A program made the translations under genes and the position numbers. From assembly GCA_002633005.1 (NCBI GenBank), contig NMRA01000011.1:1248781-1312780 (forward strand): a stretch of DNA of 64,000 nucleotides, in the 5' to 3' direction. Position 1 is the first letter of the stretch; every line of letters begins with the position of its first letter. The DNA is from Phoronis australis. Lineage: Eukaryota; Phoronida; Phoronidae. This document shows, in pieces, positions 31,201-46,200 of the stretch. The notes under the pieces are model-generated. The model did not search any database and had not been told where the DNA came from. It worked only from the letters and a program-made list of their open reading frames with translations.

Positions 31201-34200
31201 GTTAAGTACCAGTAACTGTAAGTTTCATTTCAGTTTGAAACTACAGCTCCTCCTTGTGGGAACTTTTCTGATCCTGTTGTCACCAAGCAGTGATTCGCAG
31301 TTATGTTGGTTAAGACCCAAGGCTAATAGGAAAACTCGCATTAACTTCATAAACCTTTAGTAGCAGAGATAACTCAGTGGCATTAGTGCAAAAATAATTT
31401 CATTGAAGTGCTCTTTGATTGCTCAATTTGGGCCAACAGGCCCATTAAATCGGAAGCGATAAAGGACGAAAAACTAACATGGCAAATAGGTCCTTCAAAT
31501 TGGCCCATGGATTTGACACCATGTGGGTCAATTTACCCACGTTTTTATAACATGATACCTGTATTGATGTACTGGGATGACGAAAAAAGCATGGCATTGG
31601 TGAAATGGGCTATTGATCTCATTTGATAGGTTTTATGAACTAGGTTTATACCATAATAAAACTGTGGACAATCCAGTCTTAATATGCTTTCAGAGCAGAA
31701 AGTTTTATCAGACTCCAGGACAGGGGAACTATCATTTGTAGGTAAATGTATATAAGATGGCCATCAGTGATATTGTTGATCATGTAGATGTTATTGTTGT
31801 CCCTTTATTTAACTTTTACTTTCCTCTGATTGATTGCTAATAACTGGTATCCAGCCACTGTTGATGTTTGACGATTATCTGATTGATTTAACAATGAGTG
31901 GAATTTAGACCTAAACATGTCATTCAGGCTTATATTCACAAACTACATGTCATTGTCATATGTTGAACCAAATGTGGTCTGTTATGTTTTGGCACACATC
32001 TTGTAACTTTTCAATTGTTTGTATGTAAAATACCATGTAACATGCAATGGTAGCAGAGTAGTTAAACACAACATCCAACAGGGTTATCTTTTGAGATCCA
32101 TAAACAGAGATCTCTTTATGCCTGTGCCTGCAATATTGGGCTAGAATTTGATCGCTGTCTTTGCCAAATAATTACCTAGTTTACTGGTAAATTCAGAAAA
32201 TTGAAAATTACATTAAGTACCAAAAGTTCTCCGTATTAGTTTCTTTTGGATATTAACTAAGCCAAAGTTTAAGCGGAATATATGATTTATATTTTTGTCA
32301 TTAAACGTGCCAGCTAAAGTATGATATTAATCCCAATGTTCACTTTTATTGCATAGCTTAATTGCAGACCAGTTAATTTTTATTGTTGTGCTGCTGAATC
32401 TATAAATTTAATCTATCTAGTTTATTCCCACCCTTTTGTACTTGATCCTGGGAACAGAACCTCTTATGATGTCATTTAATTAGGGTTACAGGCTGACAGT
32501 GTGTCAGTCTCCCCTTCTACTCCTGTCAGTATTGTTGATCATGATTACATGATCAACGTTTTGACATGATTAATTGGAATACAGTTAGATCACCTGTTGA
32601 CTGGCTGGTGATCTCCGCCTTTGTGTTGATCTCAAGTGGGTAAACACAATGGCAGCGTGTGGACTCAGATGTGCACTGGGGTCGTGAGAAAATTCTTTTT
32701 AATGCTCTTAAAGTTAGCTTGTATGTAAAATGGCCATTTGTTTTCAAATTTTCAAAGCCTCAATGCTCTTATGTTGTTTGGTTGTTGTGTGTTGCACACA
32801 CTGTCTTACAAGCTATGCACTCAATCTATTGTACATTGCTAACAACAAAGTTATCTTCACAATTATTTTGATGTTGAGAAATATGAGGAAATGAAATCTG
32901 TCCATAATATTGTGTCCCAAACTGTTTATTTTTTACTGGTTTAAATCTTACAGGTTATGATCTAAGTTAGCTCATTGGAATGGATATCTTCTGTCATTCC
33001 AATGTTTGTTTATAAACAGACATATCTGCTGTTCACTAAGGCCTACCTACTTTTAAGGTAGTTATTTGATCATCTCCATAATGCGTGTGTGTACCCAAGT
33101 GATACCAAGTGTGTGCTAGTGGCTGATGCTGCACCACTCAAGGCTACATTGTCTTCTAAGTTCTTATTTGGCTGGGTGGTGTCCTTGTGACTACTATAAG
33201 GTAGAATGTCGTCAATCTTGGGCTCAATGTGATGGACATGTGAAATGTAATTTTCTGATTTTCTAAAAAAGATATGTACATTCACCTCAATGCTAGAACC
33301 CTTGAAAAAAGAAGAAATCAGTTTAACAATTTTCTTACATGAAATTGGTGAAATTCTGCTGTGTAGCGCACTGTGTTCGTTGTACTGTTTGCTCTTCATG
33401 TCTTGTCGTGTTAAGAAAATCAAAAACAAAAATTCCCAATTTAGAAAATCTTTCTCCTGTTCAAAACATTGACATTTGTTTTAACATATAGAATTGTTGT
33501 TAAAACAAGCATTTATGTCTAGGTTTATTTTTCCCCATGGCCAGACATACAGTCAGTTCTGAATTTAGACTCTGTGGGGGGACTATTAATCTGTCTTCTA
33601 ATCATGGCTTAGCCTTTGAAGAAAGCTTTAACTAAGATGATATCTGAGGAACTGGATCCTTATGATTATCTTATTTTTCTTTTCTGAGTGCCATTACAAT
33701 TACAAAAACATGTTACTTTAAATAAATCCAGTGGTACGGCTATTTTTGTTAATTTTTTCACGGAACCGTCTGATTTAATTTGAAAGCTGTTTTGAATACT
33801 TAACTTTGACTTGTTCCTCTGTTTTCCAGATAACCATTTAGTGAACACTGGGTGTACGTCTATGCACAACAGGTAAGATATGTAGTGAATACAATTTGTT
33901 CATGCTGTACATAAATTGCCATTTATGAAAAACTATTAACACAGAAGCCTGTGCCTGGTTGCATGAAGCAGTCCCAAATAGGGACTCGACTAAGTTCCCT
34001 AAATCAACTGAGTATTTGTGGACTTTTATTAGTTTCATTACCAAGTCAATTTTGGGTTTTGATACAAATTTAAAGTGAACTTGACATTGAATTCTCAATA
34101 TTATCGGAAATAAATAGGGATCTTTTCATGCAATGCCCCTAAATTAAAACAAGTCCCTTTTTATTTTCATTGATTTCAGGGCTCAGTTTTTAGAAAAGTT

Positions 34201-37200
34201 ATTTGAAAATGTCATTAGTCAAAGAGGAACTCAAAATAAAGGCGAAGAATAAAGGACGCAAATAGGCAAAAGATTTAGGGAACTTAGTTGAGTCCCTTTT
34301 TGGGACTGTTTCATGCAACCCAGCACTGAAAGCTTAGCTAGATGGGTGGCTGTTTTAATCGGATGTATTGCTTGTGATTACTAATGTTTGTCTCTCATTA
34401 ATAGCTCTAATCCTTGTTCTAATGAAGTGCATACTGAAGCAATTACTCCTTCCTCATGTAATCAGTGGTAGAAAGTTTGTCAGTGACTGTGACTGACTAC
34501 TGTTTATCAATATCATCCCTGACCACAAGATTGCTGTGGTATGTTTTGGTAGCACAGTGTATAATTTTGATGAAAGCCTAAATTGAAGGTAACACATGCA
34601 AATTTTGTCTATATATCATATTTGTTGCTTCAAGGCATCAGATTAACGCATGTAATTGGTTTGCTTTTACTGATCCACTTTCAAAGTATTTGGTGCATTA
34701 TGGAGAAAACAGCAAGGAATAATATCTTTACATTGTAAATTTGTTGGTTTGGCAGTAATTGTTTCTATGTTTGTATCTTACAACCCATTGTGGCTTTCCA
34801 AAAGGTAAAAAAATTGACAACGATGACATGGCACCACTTTTTCGTGGTCAGCTCATTTATTTTAGCCTTCCTTGACCACACATTTAAGTGTTGCCTTTCT
34901 TCAAAAAGAACTTTCTTTTTTGTGTTTCTGGCCATTTTAGTGCTCCTCACAACAGTTGAGAGTTCCACTAAACCCAATTTAATTATTTAACTACCCTCTA
35001 GTTTAGAGGTACTTGAGCTTGACTTTTCAGGCCATCTTGCACAATCTTTATTAGATCTTATTTTGTTATAATCCAGACTGAGCTGTGGTCCTGGATAACA
35101 GGCTTACTTAACTAAGTTCAACAGAATGCAAAATGTACAGTGTTGGTCTCTATTGCTCTTTTCAGATTACTCATATTGTCTACTGAAGATAAAAACTGTA
35201 AATCATTTCTAACAATTATGCTATAACATGGAGGATGTTTCAAATACACTTTGTCCCATGGACAATTGTTTCTTCATCTGCTTGAAATTGTCATGTATGG
35301 CTTGTTTTGTCAGAAATATAATTTGTGTTTGTCCCTGGAATGCCTTTCAGTGGTAAAACAAGGTAATGCTGTGTTCACGTCTTCATTTCAAGTGATAAAT
35401 CTGCTCTTGTGTTGCTTTTTTATTGGGTTTATTGGTGAATGGTGTGCTGTGGTTACCATGGTGTGCTGTGGGGGGAGGGGACAGGGGAAGATCACAAATA
35501 CGTGGAAGATTTAGGGAACTTAGTTGAGTCCCAATTTGGGACTGCAACCAGCCCAGGCATCCCGCAATATAGAGTTATGTGGTGATAACTCTCAGCCCAA
35601 CCACCATTTTATTACTTCAGGCCAGTTTGTAAACTGTAATTCCTGACACTTGTCAAAACAAAAACATTATTTCCTGCACTACTGTTCTACCACCAAGGCA
35701 AGATGCCAGGCAGCTGTATGATTGTTTTAATTTAGCTGAGCCAGCGGTTGGTTTGTTTAGCAATGGATTTAGTTCCCCTATCCTAAGGTCAAAGGTCAGG
35801 GGTTTCCCATGACCTGAAGGTGTTGGTAAAAAAATTGTCCCGGTGCCACGGTCAAAAAAAAATTAAATTAATGGACTTGATCATTTTTTGTTTATCAGAA
35901 ATGGGTGTCGTTGTCATGTGTTGCGTTTGCAATGTTTTTCTTTCCATAACACATAGCACTATGCTGTTGCTATTATTTCTTTAAATTAATTAAGCAACTA
36001 ATCACACAAAAAGTACAAGTTGGTTGTTTGATTCGCATGCCATTCATACATCTTGCTGTTTCCTTAAATACATGTGTATAGTGCCATCCATACACATAAT
36101 TATCCTAGAACAACTCCTGGTCGAACGAGTTGCCGGTAGGTTTGACAGTTGTGTGGACGCTATTTAAACTAGTGCAAATTGCCTCACTTGTGACAACTTA
36201 CTGCACCTCATCGAGGTAGGGTAACTTGTTGTAGGGTATCTTGCTTCACTTCTAATTCCTGTGTGGCCGCAAACATGGGGCAAGGCTGAAGCAATTATCA
36301 GCTACGGTTACATACTGACGGGTGTTCTTTTGTGTACCATATTCACATCCGCTGTTCATTGTCATGCACAAAGTGACAATGTCCGCCTTGCGCTGGTTAT
36401 CAAATATGTGTGTGGGTTGGGCGTGTTGTTCTAGGGTCAGTCTGTCTGTACAGGAATTAAGCGTGTGGAAAATTCAATTTAAAAACTCGTTTATTAACGT
36501 GAAACAAGACCATTTGATTCTAACTTTCATAAAACCATCACTTTTACATTGAATGCATTTTTCTGTCTTGAATTAAGCTGTTAAGTTTTGATTGAGTAAA
36601 TTGATAGAAGACCTGTTTGCCATATTGAAATAAATACCACAAAAATTCCCATGGTTCTAATACAGTTTTTGGTGGATTATGGGCTTTCAGAGCATTTTTT
36701 CTGGGGCATTTGGTATTGTCTGCATCCGTTGTATAATACTTGAAATGTATTTTGGTTTTACTTTCAGACGATCGTTGTGCTGCAAGATGGGCGTTGAGTA
36801 CAACTACTTTATCAAGTCTAAGAAAAGGTTAGTTCACTACACTTTATCTTGTCCTACATTCCAGCTTTAGACTGACAAACTGTACTTACAACTCAATATG
36901 AAAACTGACCAATCACGTTCTGGAATGCTTTTAGGAAGCTTTTGCAATTTGGGTAGTCCTGTATAGTGCTTAAAGTGCAGTATTATCTCACCAATTTCGG
37001 ATAAAAATAAGTAACCAAAAATTGATTGTTCTTCATTTAGTCATAAGCTTCCAATTATTTCTGAAACATTTGTTTGACAGTAGCCTGTTTAGATCTTAAA
37101 ATTGACAAAACATATATTCGTTACTATGTGCTGCACCTGTCGTTTACTTCAGTTAGTGTCAGGTAAAACATCAACAGGGATATGAGGATATGATGATAGT

Positions 37201-40200
37201 TACTGTCATCTAAGTCTTAGTAATTCCAGTCTGGCATTTGTCTCGTTTCTCACTTTCAAATGATGGGTACACAGTCTTGTATGTTGGCTGGATTCTCTTC
37301 TAAGGCAGCTGTTTTGAGTGCAGAATTTAATGCAATCAGCCTGCTGTCTATGAGGTAATGGTCAAAGACTGTAGTCTGATTATGTCATGTTCTGAGAGCT
37401 TCAAGAATGTGAATAACATGTAGATCCATGCACACTGGTGGTTGGTTATATGAGTGTCTCTACTCTAAATATTTAGTCTCCACTCAGCTGGGATGTGCAG
37501 GGTAAATAAACATTCTTTACTGTGTGCCATCACCATAATGGCAGTTTCATCTGCTGTCTCTGGCAAGTATTTGACAACATTTTTTTTTCTATTTCTTACA
37601 AGTATTTGCAATGCTTAAAAACGGAGAAGGCAGTGTTTTAAACGTCAGTCAGTCTTGTTGTTTTTTTACTTTAAAAAAGTCAAAATGACACATTCATCTT
37701 AATGCTTTTTGTTGGCCAAAATCTGTGACTTCAGTCTGAGATATGGGAAGTTTCAGGGATGGGTTTAAGCACCCGAAAACCCCCGCATATTAGCAGCTTC
37801 ACCTGGTGGCACAGTTATGTGGTGGTAAACTACAGCCTTTAACCCCGCTTAATGAAATTTCAAAACTTTTGTTTCTTTTGACAAATGCAAAATGAAGATC
37901 AAGATTTGCCAACATACGTTCATCGGAAAATAGAATTGTCAGTTCAAGAAATGGCCAAAATAGTTGTCTACGCAATGTTTTTAAGACTTCTCATATTGTG
38001 TATGGTACTGCTGTGTATGGTACTCATTGGTGGATGGGCTTATTTTAATTCTCCACTTATTTCACACAAAAATAATTGTGAAAATTGTAATTTTTACATT
38101 TTCAAATGCTGATAACCTGGCTGCAAATAATGGGAACTTTACCTGATGTTTTTTATGACATCTACAGTATGCAGTACATACCAAGCTTATAATAGTAAAA
38201 TTTTCATAATCTATGATTTTGTGGAAAAATTTGACAAAATAAAATTTCACTTGTCTGCCATAATGTTCAATAGATAAAGAAGTGTAATTCTTGAATTTTG
38301 TCAGCTAGTGTTGCCTGTTTCTAAAGGCCCTTTGATATTGACTTAACTCCGGTCTGAGCCGAGCGTCGACGTAAACAGCGCAGTTAACTGGACGGTTCAT
38401 NTTTTTAAGAATTCTCATATTGTGTATGGTACTCCTGTGTATGGTACTGCTGTGTATGGTACTCATTGGTGGGTGGGCTTATTTTAATTCTCCACTTATT
38501 TCACACAAAAATAATTGTGAAAATTGTAATTTTTACATTTTCAAATGCTGATAACCTGGCTGCAAATAATGGGAACTTTACCTGATGTTTTTTTATGACA
38601 TCTACAGTACGCAGTACATACCAAGCTTATAATAGTAAATTTTTCATAATCTATGATTTTGTGGAAAAATTTGACAAAATAAAATTTCACTTGTCTGCCA
38701 TAATGTTCAATAGATAAAGAAGTGTAATTCTTGAATTTTGTCAGCTAGTGTTGCCTGTTTCTAAAGGCCCTTTGATATTGACTTAACTCCGGTCTGAGCC
38801 GAGCGTCGACGTAAACAGCGCAGTTAACTGGACGGTTCATACTGGCTTCGGTAGTTAATGAACATGGAAGCAAGCGATTGCTGCCGCTGTGGTCATCGAA
38901 GTTATCGCAATGTAGCATTGCACGCTAAGATTCTTTTCAATGTTTCAATTTGGAAACATTTACATGTGCTAAGTGACATTAAACGTATTTTTAAATTGAT
39001 TGGTTGTTATTGGCGCAAAATATAAGCAGCTATTAGTGACGGCACGAGCACTACCCTGTAACTGTTGACGATAAGAGTGGCACCTGGCGATAACTTCGAT
39101 TGGACCGAAGGTATGCGTTCATAGTGCACCGCAGCGTCGACGCTGCGCTATTAAATCCACCTGTTAACTACAATGTTAACTGGAGCTGTTAACTGCGATC
39201 CAGGACTGGAGTTAAGCATTCATACTGACCGCAACTCCCCAAACCATCGACGCGTCGACGTCAGTGTGAAAGGCCCTTAAAACTTGATACATGTGCTGAC
39301 CTTTACTGAAATAATGCATTTTTCACTGTCCAAATTAGGAGAATTTACAAAGTATTTAGACTGCTTGTGATCTCCACAACACCTGGTGAACACCACACAA
39401 GTGTTGTGATACTCTGTTTCTACTCTCAACACGCTGTGACTTGGGACAGTCAAAACATTGACGGTTTGAAGACCCTGATGTACCATAACAAAAGATGGAC
39501 AGAATATCACTGGAGCAGAGGTCTTTCATGCAATTATAAGGCCCGTTATAAACACAATTTGAACAGATATCTCGGACACCAATATGGATAAATGGAGAGG
39601 TCTGCATGCATGCTTTTAATTAGTATTCTAGAAGTCATCAAAGTTGTACTGTTATTATTATTTTGATATCTAGTTATGTTTGTGCGTATTTATATAGAAC
39701 CTAATTTCTTCAGACATCATTTCAACACGGCGTGAGTGTGTGTGTGTGTGTGTGTGTGTGAATGGCGCGTGAAAGTCCTTCCCCCCCACCCCCGATACCC
39801 TTTTCCGTCTCCAGCTGCATTTTATTGCCTTATATATCTATTAGTTAATATTATATGCTTTTGTTCAAGTCAGAACTGGGTCACCCAAACTCAGACTGGC
39901 TACGTGCTGTTATCTNAACTGACACGTAGCAAAGTAATCGGTGTCAAGCGTCCGTTTGCATACAAAACTCACTAACTGTGCCAAGACGGAAATTGTAGGC
40001 TGGAGAGTGTATTACACATGTGCAGGTTTACATATGACGGGAGTTGAAGAGACAGAGAACCTGTATTTAGGTCATTACACAAGGGCAGTAGAGATGATCA
40101 TTTCCCCTTTGCCCTAGTTTTACATTTAGACACATCATTGACAGGAGCAAGATGTTCTAACGCAAGTTGCTCTACCTCACAAACGGGTGGCAAAAGTTGT

Positions 40201-43200
40201 TACCGCGGTGTCAGTTTGCTCCAGTTCAGTCCCGTTTACACACATGCGCTGGAACAACTCATCCCGTGTCAGCTGATCCGTGTCAACTTTTGTAGTGTAA
40301 ACGGCACTTTAGATTTTGAATGAAATTCACGTTTCAGCAATAGATACCCGGTTACAGTTATTCTTATATCTTTAGTTTTTGATTACCAAAAACAAGAACC
40401 TAATCTATCTAATTCATCACTGCAAATCGATTGAAGACCATTTTGCTCCGAACAGGTACATGTAGTTGTTGGCATTTTCTGTATCTTGCTTTCACAAGTT
40501 CCAGGTAGATTAACATTGGTTTATGTATTTGGTGCTGGTTTTAATCTGTTTTTGCTCCAGTGAAGTGGATCAAAGCTACATCTGACACTGACAAGAAAGG
40601 TGGTTGATAATGGTTCACTATTGTACACTGTCCAGAGTACCAGACTATTTGTCTATTTTACTGCAACTATTTGTAGTAGTCCTTAACAGCTTCCAGCCAT
40701 ACAGAAGCTGACAAAATAAACTGTGAATGTCTAACAAAATAAACCAGGGCCATATGCAGAAGGAAGTTGACCCTTAGAACAGTCATTGCCTCTTGTTTTG
40801 AGGGCAAACCAGATATGCCCTAACTTTAGAATCTCCTTCTAAAATCATTGCATAATAATCCCAGTTGCACCTTGTAGCCAAAACAAGTTATTTTATTACA
40901 AGGCTTTAGCTTATGGTAAATTGTCCTGTTCAGTTTGCTTGGGTATATGTTTGTGTGTGCCCCCTCTCTACACAAACCCTTTGTGCCTGAGGCCTGGGAA
41001 GCTGTGGTAGTGTATTGAAGTGGTTAGTGTATTGGACAGGTAGCTGTGATTGTTTATATCTCTTTATGCTTGAACCAACAGAAGAACACTGCCAACTGCT
41101 ATCTAGATTGGGCTTTGAGTTTTCACAACTAATGGGTGTTTATTTAGGACTTGTTAAGGGCAATACAAAACTACTCAGGACTGTGTCCTAGTTGGAATGA
41201 CCTAGACAGGCAAATATTGGTACAAGTGTGTGGTCGTTTTTGTTTTGCCTTTTTAATGGGAAAAGAATGCATTTGTTTTGAGAGAGTTTGATGGAAAACA
41301 ATCTGATACTCCATTCACTAGCGGGTTTAAATGCTACCGTTTACGCTAACTATTAGTAGTAGCAAAAAAAACGCCAGTAATGTGAAGGGTTGCGAGGTGG
41401 TGTGCTAGCGGCTTGAGTTGCTTTAAGACAAGTGGCTTTTTTGCTACACCCTTTTCACCCAAACTGTTCACTAACCTCAAAGGACACACATATGTTGATA
41501 GTTACTTGGTTCACAAAAATGGGGAAAATACTAGCAGTTTCAGTTGTTGAAACGCTCATGTGAGCTGTCTATAAAGGAGACATTTTCGCATATGGGGAGC
41601 TTGTTTCCTTCCCACTGGAATTGTTTTTATGTGAAAAGTGATGTCAAAACAAGTTCACTCTCTGCCATAAATGAATTAATACGACAACAGACATGGGCCT
41701 TATTTGCCCCGTGCAGGTATGTCAGTTGAAGTAAGGGGTCTGGCTTCAAAACTGCTAGCGAAAATGCCAGAAGTTTTGGGGGTAACTAAAAGCGCCAACA
41801 TGACACTTGAAGGGAAAGATGCCTGTACCTACTGAGAGGGGAGTGGTTTGGTTGAGGAGGATATTTGCCATGTGTTTGCTGTACCTATCTGAGAGAGGGC
41901 TTGGTCCAAGATTGGGTCAAGGTCACTTTCATTTGACAGGAAGCCCTGGTAAACAAAAAATTAATGTGATGAAACAAACAGATAACAGCCTAAAATCCTA
42001 AATACAAGACTGGGAATGCAAGAGAACAGTTTTCATGACTAAAATGATCGAGATTCTAGAAGGTACATGTAATTGTGTAGTAAATAAAATAAGTAAATAA
42101 ATCGAAAGTTGATCTTAAGTTTGCTTACCGAAAATAAATGTGAAGAAAGTTACGCTTCATTTTTTCTATGGTTCATACACGGCTGTCATTGCATGTGGTG
42201 ATATCTGGAGCTTTTGAAGCTGTTTAGTTCCAAAATCCTGAGAAAACTGACAATTTTTGTATTTGTCTTTGTTAAGTGTGTTGAGTATTATTGTTATTAT
42301 TTGCCTAGAGTTGCATAACCCATAATGTCCCCTGGAAAATTTTGCTTATGATCATTCAAGTTAACTGTGGATTCAACCCTGTCTGGGGAATAAGAGTCTG
42401 AGTTGACATGGTGAGTGGACTGGCGAGATATATTACTTGTCATACAGGTTGTTTGATCACTTTATGAATGTCTATTTTAATGGCTCATGAAGGTCAGGCC
42501 CATTAAAAGGCAAATAGACTAAACAGCTATCAATACTGATAAACTGATGTAAACAAGTTGAAGAAATATTCTTGTATACAGTACAGTTGGCTTGAGAGCA
42601 CCAGGACTGACGCCAGGTTCTCAGGGAGTGGCAAAACTCTAGTGTTTTGTCCTGACAAATGAGCTGTCAATGAGCAAAGGTGTCACTTTCGCCAGTAGTT
42701 AGTTTTCTCAACCCCCAAATCCAGTTTAAGTGAAAACACTCCACTCTGCCATAGCTTGATTAATACACAAAGGCTTCTGCATATGTGTTCCATGAAGGAA
42801 GCGGCTTCTCTACAAAAGTGTTAGTGAAAACGCCTGTAGTTTTAGCATTGACTCAAATCGCCAATAAAGCGCCAGCAAAAGTCACAGTCTTGTAACCATT
42901 CACATTATTGGCCTTTTTGGTACCTTGAAGTCAGAGCTGATTGGGTATAAGAGACAGTGTAATTAATGTACTTTGAGAACACTGTTTGATTGTGTATGTT
43001 TAACTCTCTCGCCACCAGGTGGTTCTGTCACGTGGATGATGACACATACCTCAACGTACCACAACTGGTGAGAGTCCTACAGAAGTACAACCACACAGGT
43101 GACTGGTACCTGGGCAAGCCTAGCCTGCAGCATCCAATCAAAATCATGGATAAGGACAACCCAAAGGTGAGTTGGAGAAGAGGAGGATGGTGTGGAGGGG

Positions 43201-46200
43201 AGTGGCTATAGAGAGATGTGATGGTGTGGAGGGGAGTGGCTATAGAGAGATGTGATGGTGTGGAGGGGAGTGGCTATAGAGAGATGTAGATGTGATGTGG
43301 AGGGGAGTGGCTATATGGAGATGTGATAGTGTGGAGGGGAATGGCTATAAGGAGATGTGTTATGTGGAAGGGAGTGGCTGTAGAGAGATGTGATGGTGTG
43401 GAGGGGAGTGGCTATAGGGAGATGTGATGTAACCTTTCTTGGAAATGAACTTTGGTTTATGAGGACAGAAATTTGTCCGAAAAATTGTGATGCATGAGAC
43501 AAGTAAACGGGGATTAGAGTTTCCGCTTTTCGTTGGATTTCAGCTTTTTCAGAGTAAGAATTGGCATTTTTATATTACGGTATGCCAAATCCGGTGAGAA
43601 TTTTGTTTGTTTATTTAGGGGTGCAGGGGTGTGTTCCTTAATAGTGGAACATAATTCATTCCTACTAGGATGTTCATGTTTACATTTTCGTCATCATGGT
43701 TGGGTGGGTTTGTTTACCAATTGGGCATAGTGATTTAGACCCTGGGTTGGTGACCAGTCTCCAAAAGAAAACTGATTGACGGTATTTTTATTCTTTCACA
43801 CTCAGTGAGATCCACTGCCTTGGACCCTTGTTAACTATTTCAGTTTTCAGCATTTCAGATCCTTTTCGTAATGGCTTGATGGATTTCGATGAATCTTTGT
43901 TTGAAAATGTGTCAGTGGTGGTACCAATCTTTTTAGTAAAAATTACTTAAACTTTCAGACACGTTGACATTTGGGTGTATTTGAATGTTCATGATAATCT
44001 GATATTAATCTGTTGTAATTCACCTTGCAGAAAACCCTGTCTTTCTGGTTTGCCACTGGTGGCGCCGGTTTCTGTATCAGTTCAGGTTTGGCCAAGAAGA
44101 TGTATCCCTACGCACAGTGAGTAGTCCCTCTAACGTAGCTTTTGTTGTCTAATACTCTGATCTTGTGTAGGGAAATACATAGGCTGTTAACTGTTATCTA
44201 CTGAAGACTCAGTGCTCTAATAAGAATTGAACTTGCTAAATATGTCGTTTCGAGGAGGCAGGGTAGCTCGGTGAGATAAGCGTCCGTTTACTTTGCACAA
44301 GATCACGGGTTCGAGTCCCACTCAGCTCGGTAATGCACAAAAATGTTTCCAGGAGATCACTGCAATGGGCCCACCTGGGTAGCCTGCACACATCTGGAAC
44401 AACATATACCAGACTGCCTGCAATTGTTTTTTATTTAATATCATGTTATTTGGTGGTTATCCTTAAGACCTGTTCACACGAACTCCACTCTGGTACCAGA
44501 TGAGCGTCACTGTAAACTAAAGATAACTGAAACTTTCGGACTGGCTTCGGTACTTAGCGGACACCGAAAGTATCATAGTTTGATGTGTAGGTCATTGAAG
44601 TTATCGCAAGATGGCGCTCCGATGACTTCATGCAGGCCTGATTTTCTTTTAATTTGAAGTATTGTGTATCTGTATTGGTACCGCGTCAAATTGCCAGCAA
44701 TCCGCTGTTAAATTCACCTGTTTAGTGAGATGCTGACTTCGATCTAGAACCGAAGTTAACCATTCATATGGACAAACACTCCCTAAATCATCAACACCTT
44801 GACGTTGGTGCGAAAGCTCTTTTAGTTATAACCTCCGCCCCCCNAGTGGCTATAGAGAGATGTGATGGTGTGGAGGGGAATGGCTATAAGGAGATGTGTT
44901 GTGTGGAACGGAGTGGCTATAGAGAGATGTGATGTAACCTTCCTTGGAAATGAACTTTGGTTTATGAGAACAGAAATTTGTCCGAAAAATTGTGATGCTT
45001 GAGACAAGTAAACGGGGATTAGAGTTTCTGCTTATCGTTGGATTTCAGCTTTTTCAGAGTAAGAATTGGCATTTTTATATTACGGTATGCCAAATCCATT
45101 GAGAATTTTGTTTGTTTATTAAGGGGTGCAGGGGTATGTTCCTTAATACTGGAACATAATTCATTCCTACTAGGATGTTCACGTTTACATTTTCGTCATC
45201 ACTGGTGATTGGGTGGGTTTGCTTACCACTTGGGCGTAGTGATTTAGACCCTGAGTTGGTGACCAGTCTCCAAAGGAAAACTGATTGACGTTATGTTTAT
45301 TCTTTCACACTCAGTGAGATCCACTGCCTTGGATCCTTGTTAACTATTTCAGTTTTCAGCATTTCAGATCGTTTTCGAAATGGCTTGATGGATTTCGATG
45401 AATCTTTGTTTGAAAATGTGTCTGTGGTGGTACCAATCTTTTTAGTAAAAATTACTTAAACTTTCAGACACTTTGACATTTGGGTGTATTTGAATGTTCA
45501 TGATAATCTGGTATTAATCTGTTGTAATTCACCTTGCAGAAAACCCTGTCTTTCTGGTTTGCCACTGGTGGCGCCGGTTTCTGTATCAGTTCAGGTTTGG
45601 CCAAGAAGATGTATCCCTACGCACAGTGAGTAGTCCCTCTAACGTAGCTTTTGTTGTCTAGTACTCCGATGTTGTGTAGGGAAATACATAGGCTGTTAAC
45701 TGTTACCTACTGAAGACTCAGTGAACTTGCTAAATATGTTGTTTCGAGGAGGCAGGGTAGCTCGGTGGGGTAAGCGTCCACTTACTTTACACAAGATCAC
45801 GGGTTCGAGTCTCAATCAGCTCGGTTATGCATTAAAATGTTTCCAGGGGATCACTGCAATGGGCCCACCTGGGTAACCCGCACACATCTCGAACAACATA
45901 TACCTGACTGCCTGCAATTATTTTTTATATAATATCATGTTATTTAGTGGTTATCCTTAAGACCTGTTCACACAAACTCCAGTCTGGTACCAGATGGGCG
46001 TCACTGTAAACTCCTAAGCTAGTTGAACCTTTCGGACCGTCTTCGGTATTTAGCGGACACTGAAGTTATCTTAGTTTGATGTGTAGGTCATTGAAGTTAT
46101 CGCAAGATGGCACTCCGATGACTTCATGCAGGCCTGATTTTCTTTTAATTTGAAGTATTGTGTATCTGTATTGGTACCGCGTCAAATTGTCAGCGCTCCG

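Larger units (their letters stand above)
26169..33829. other. Fringe intron 2
   Basis: 7.7 kb. Holds two SINEs (26956-27190 and 28155-28319). Otherwise AT-rich with no exon-like sequence; open frames such as 30250-30504, 31408-31626 and 33070-33429 have no recognisable domain. Confidence 0.55.
33873..36767. other. Fringe intron 3
   Basis: Holds a complete MITE (33951-34326) and a solo end of the same family (about 35506-35555). No further exon seen. Confidence 0.6.
36828..43018. other. Fringe intron 4
   Basis: 6.2 kb. Contains the direct duplication around the N at 38401, a MITE (38766-39275), a GT microsatellite (39736-39760) and a further N at 39916. No exon-like sequence seen. Confidence 0.55.

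Noticed and set aside
39901-39930. Search for a duplication around the N at 39916
   Set aside because: No repeated flanking sequence seen, unlike the N positions at 38401 and 44844; probably a single ambiguous base.
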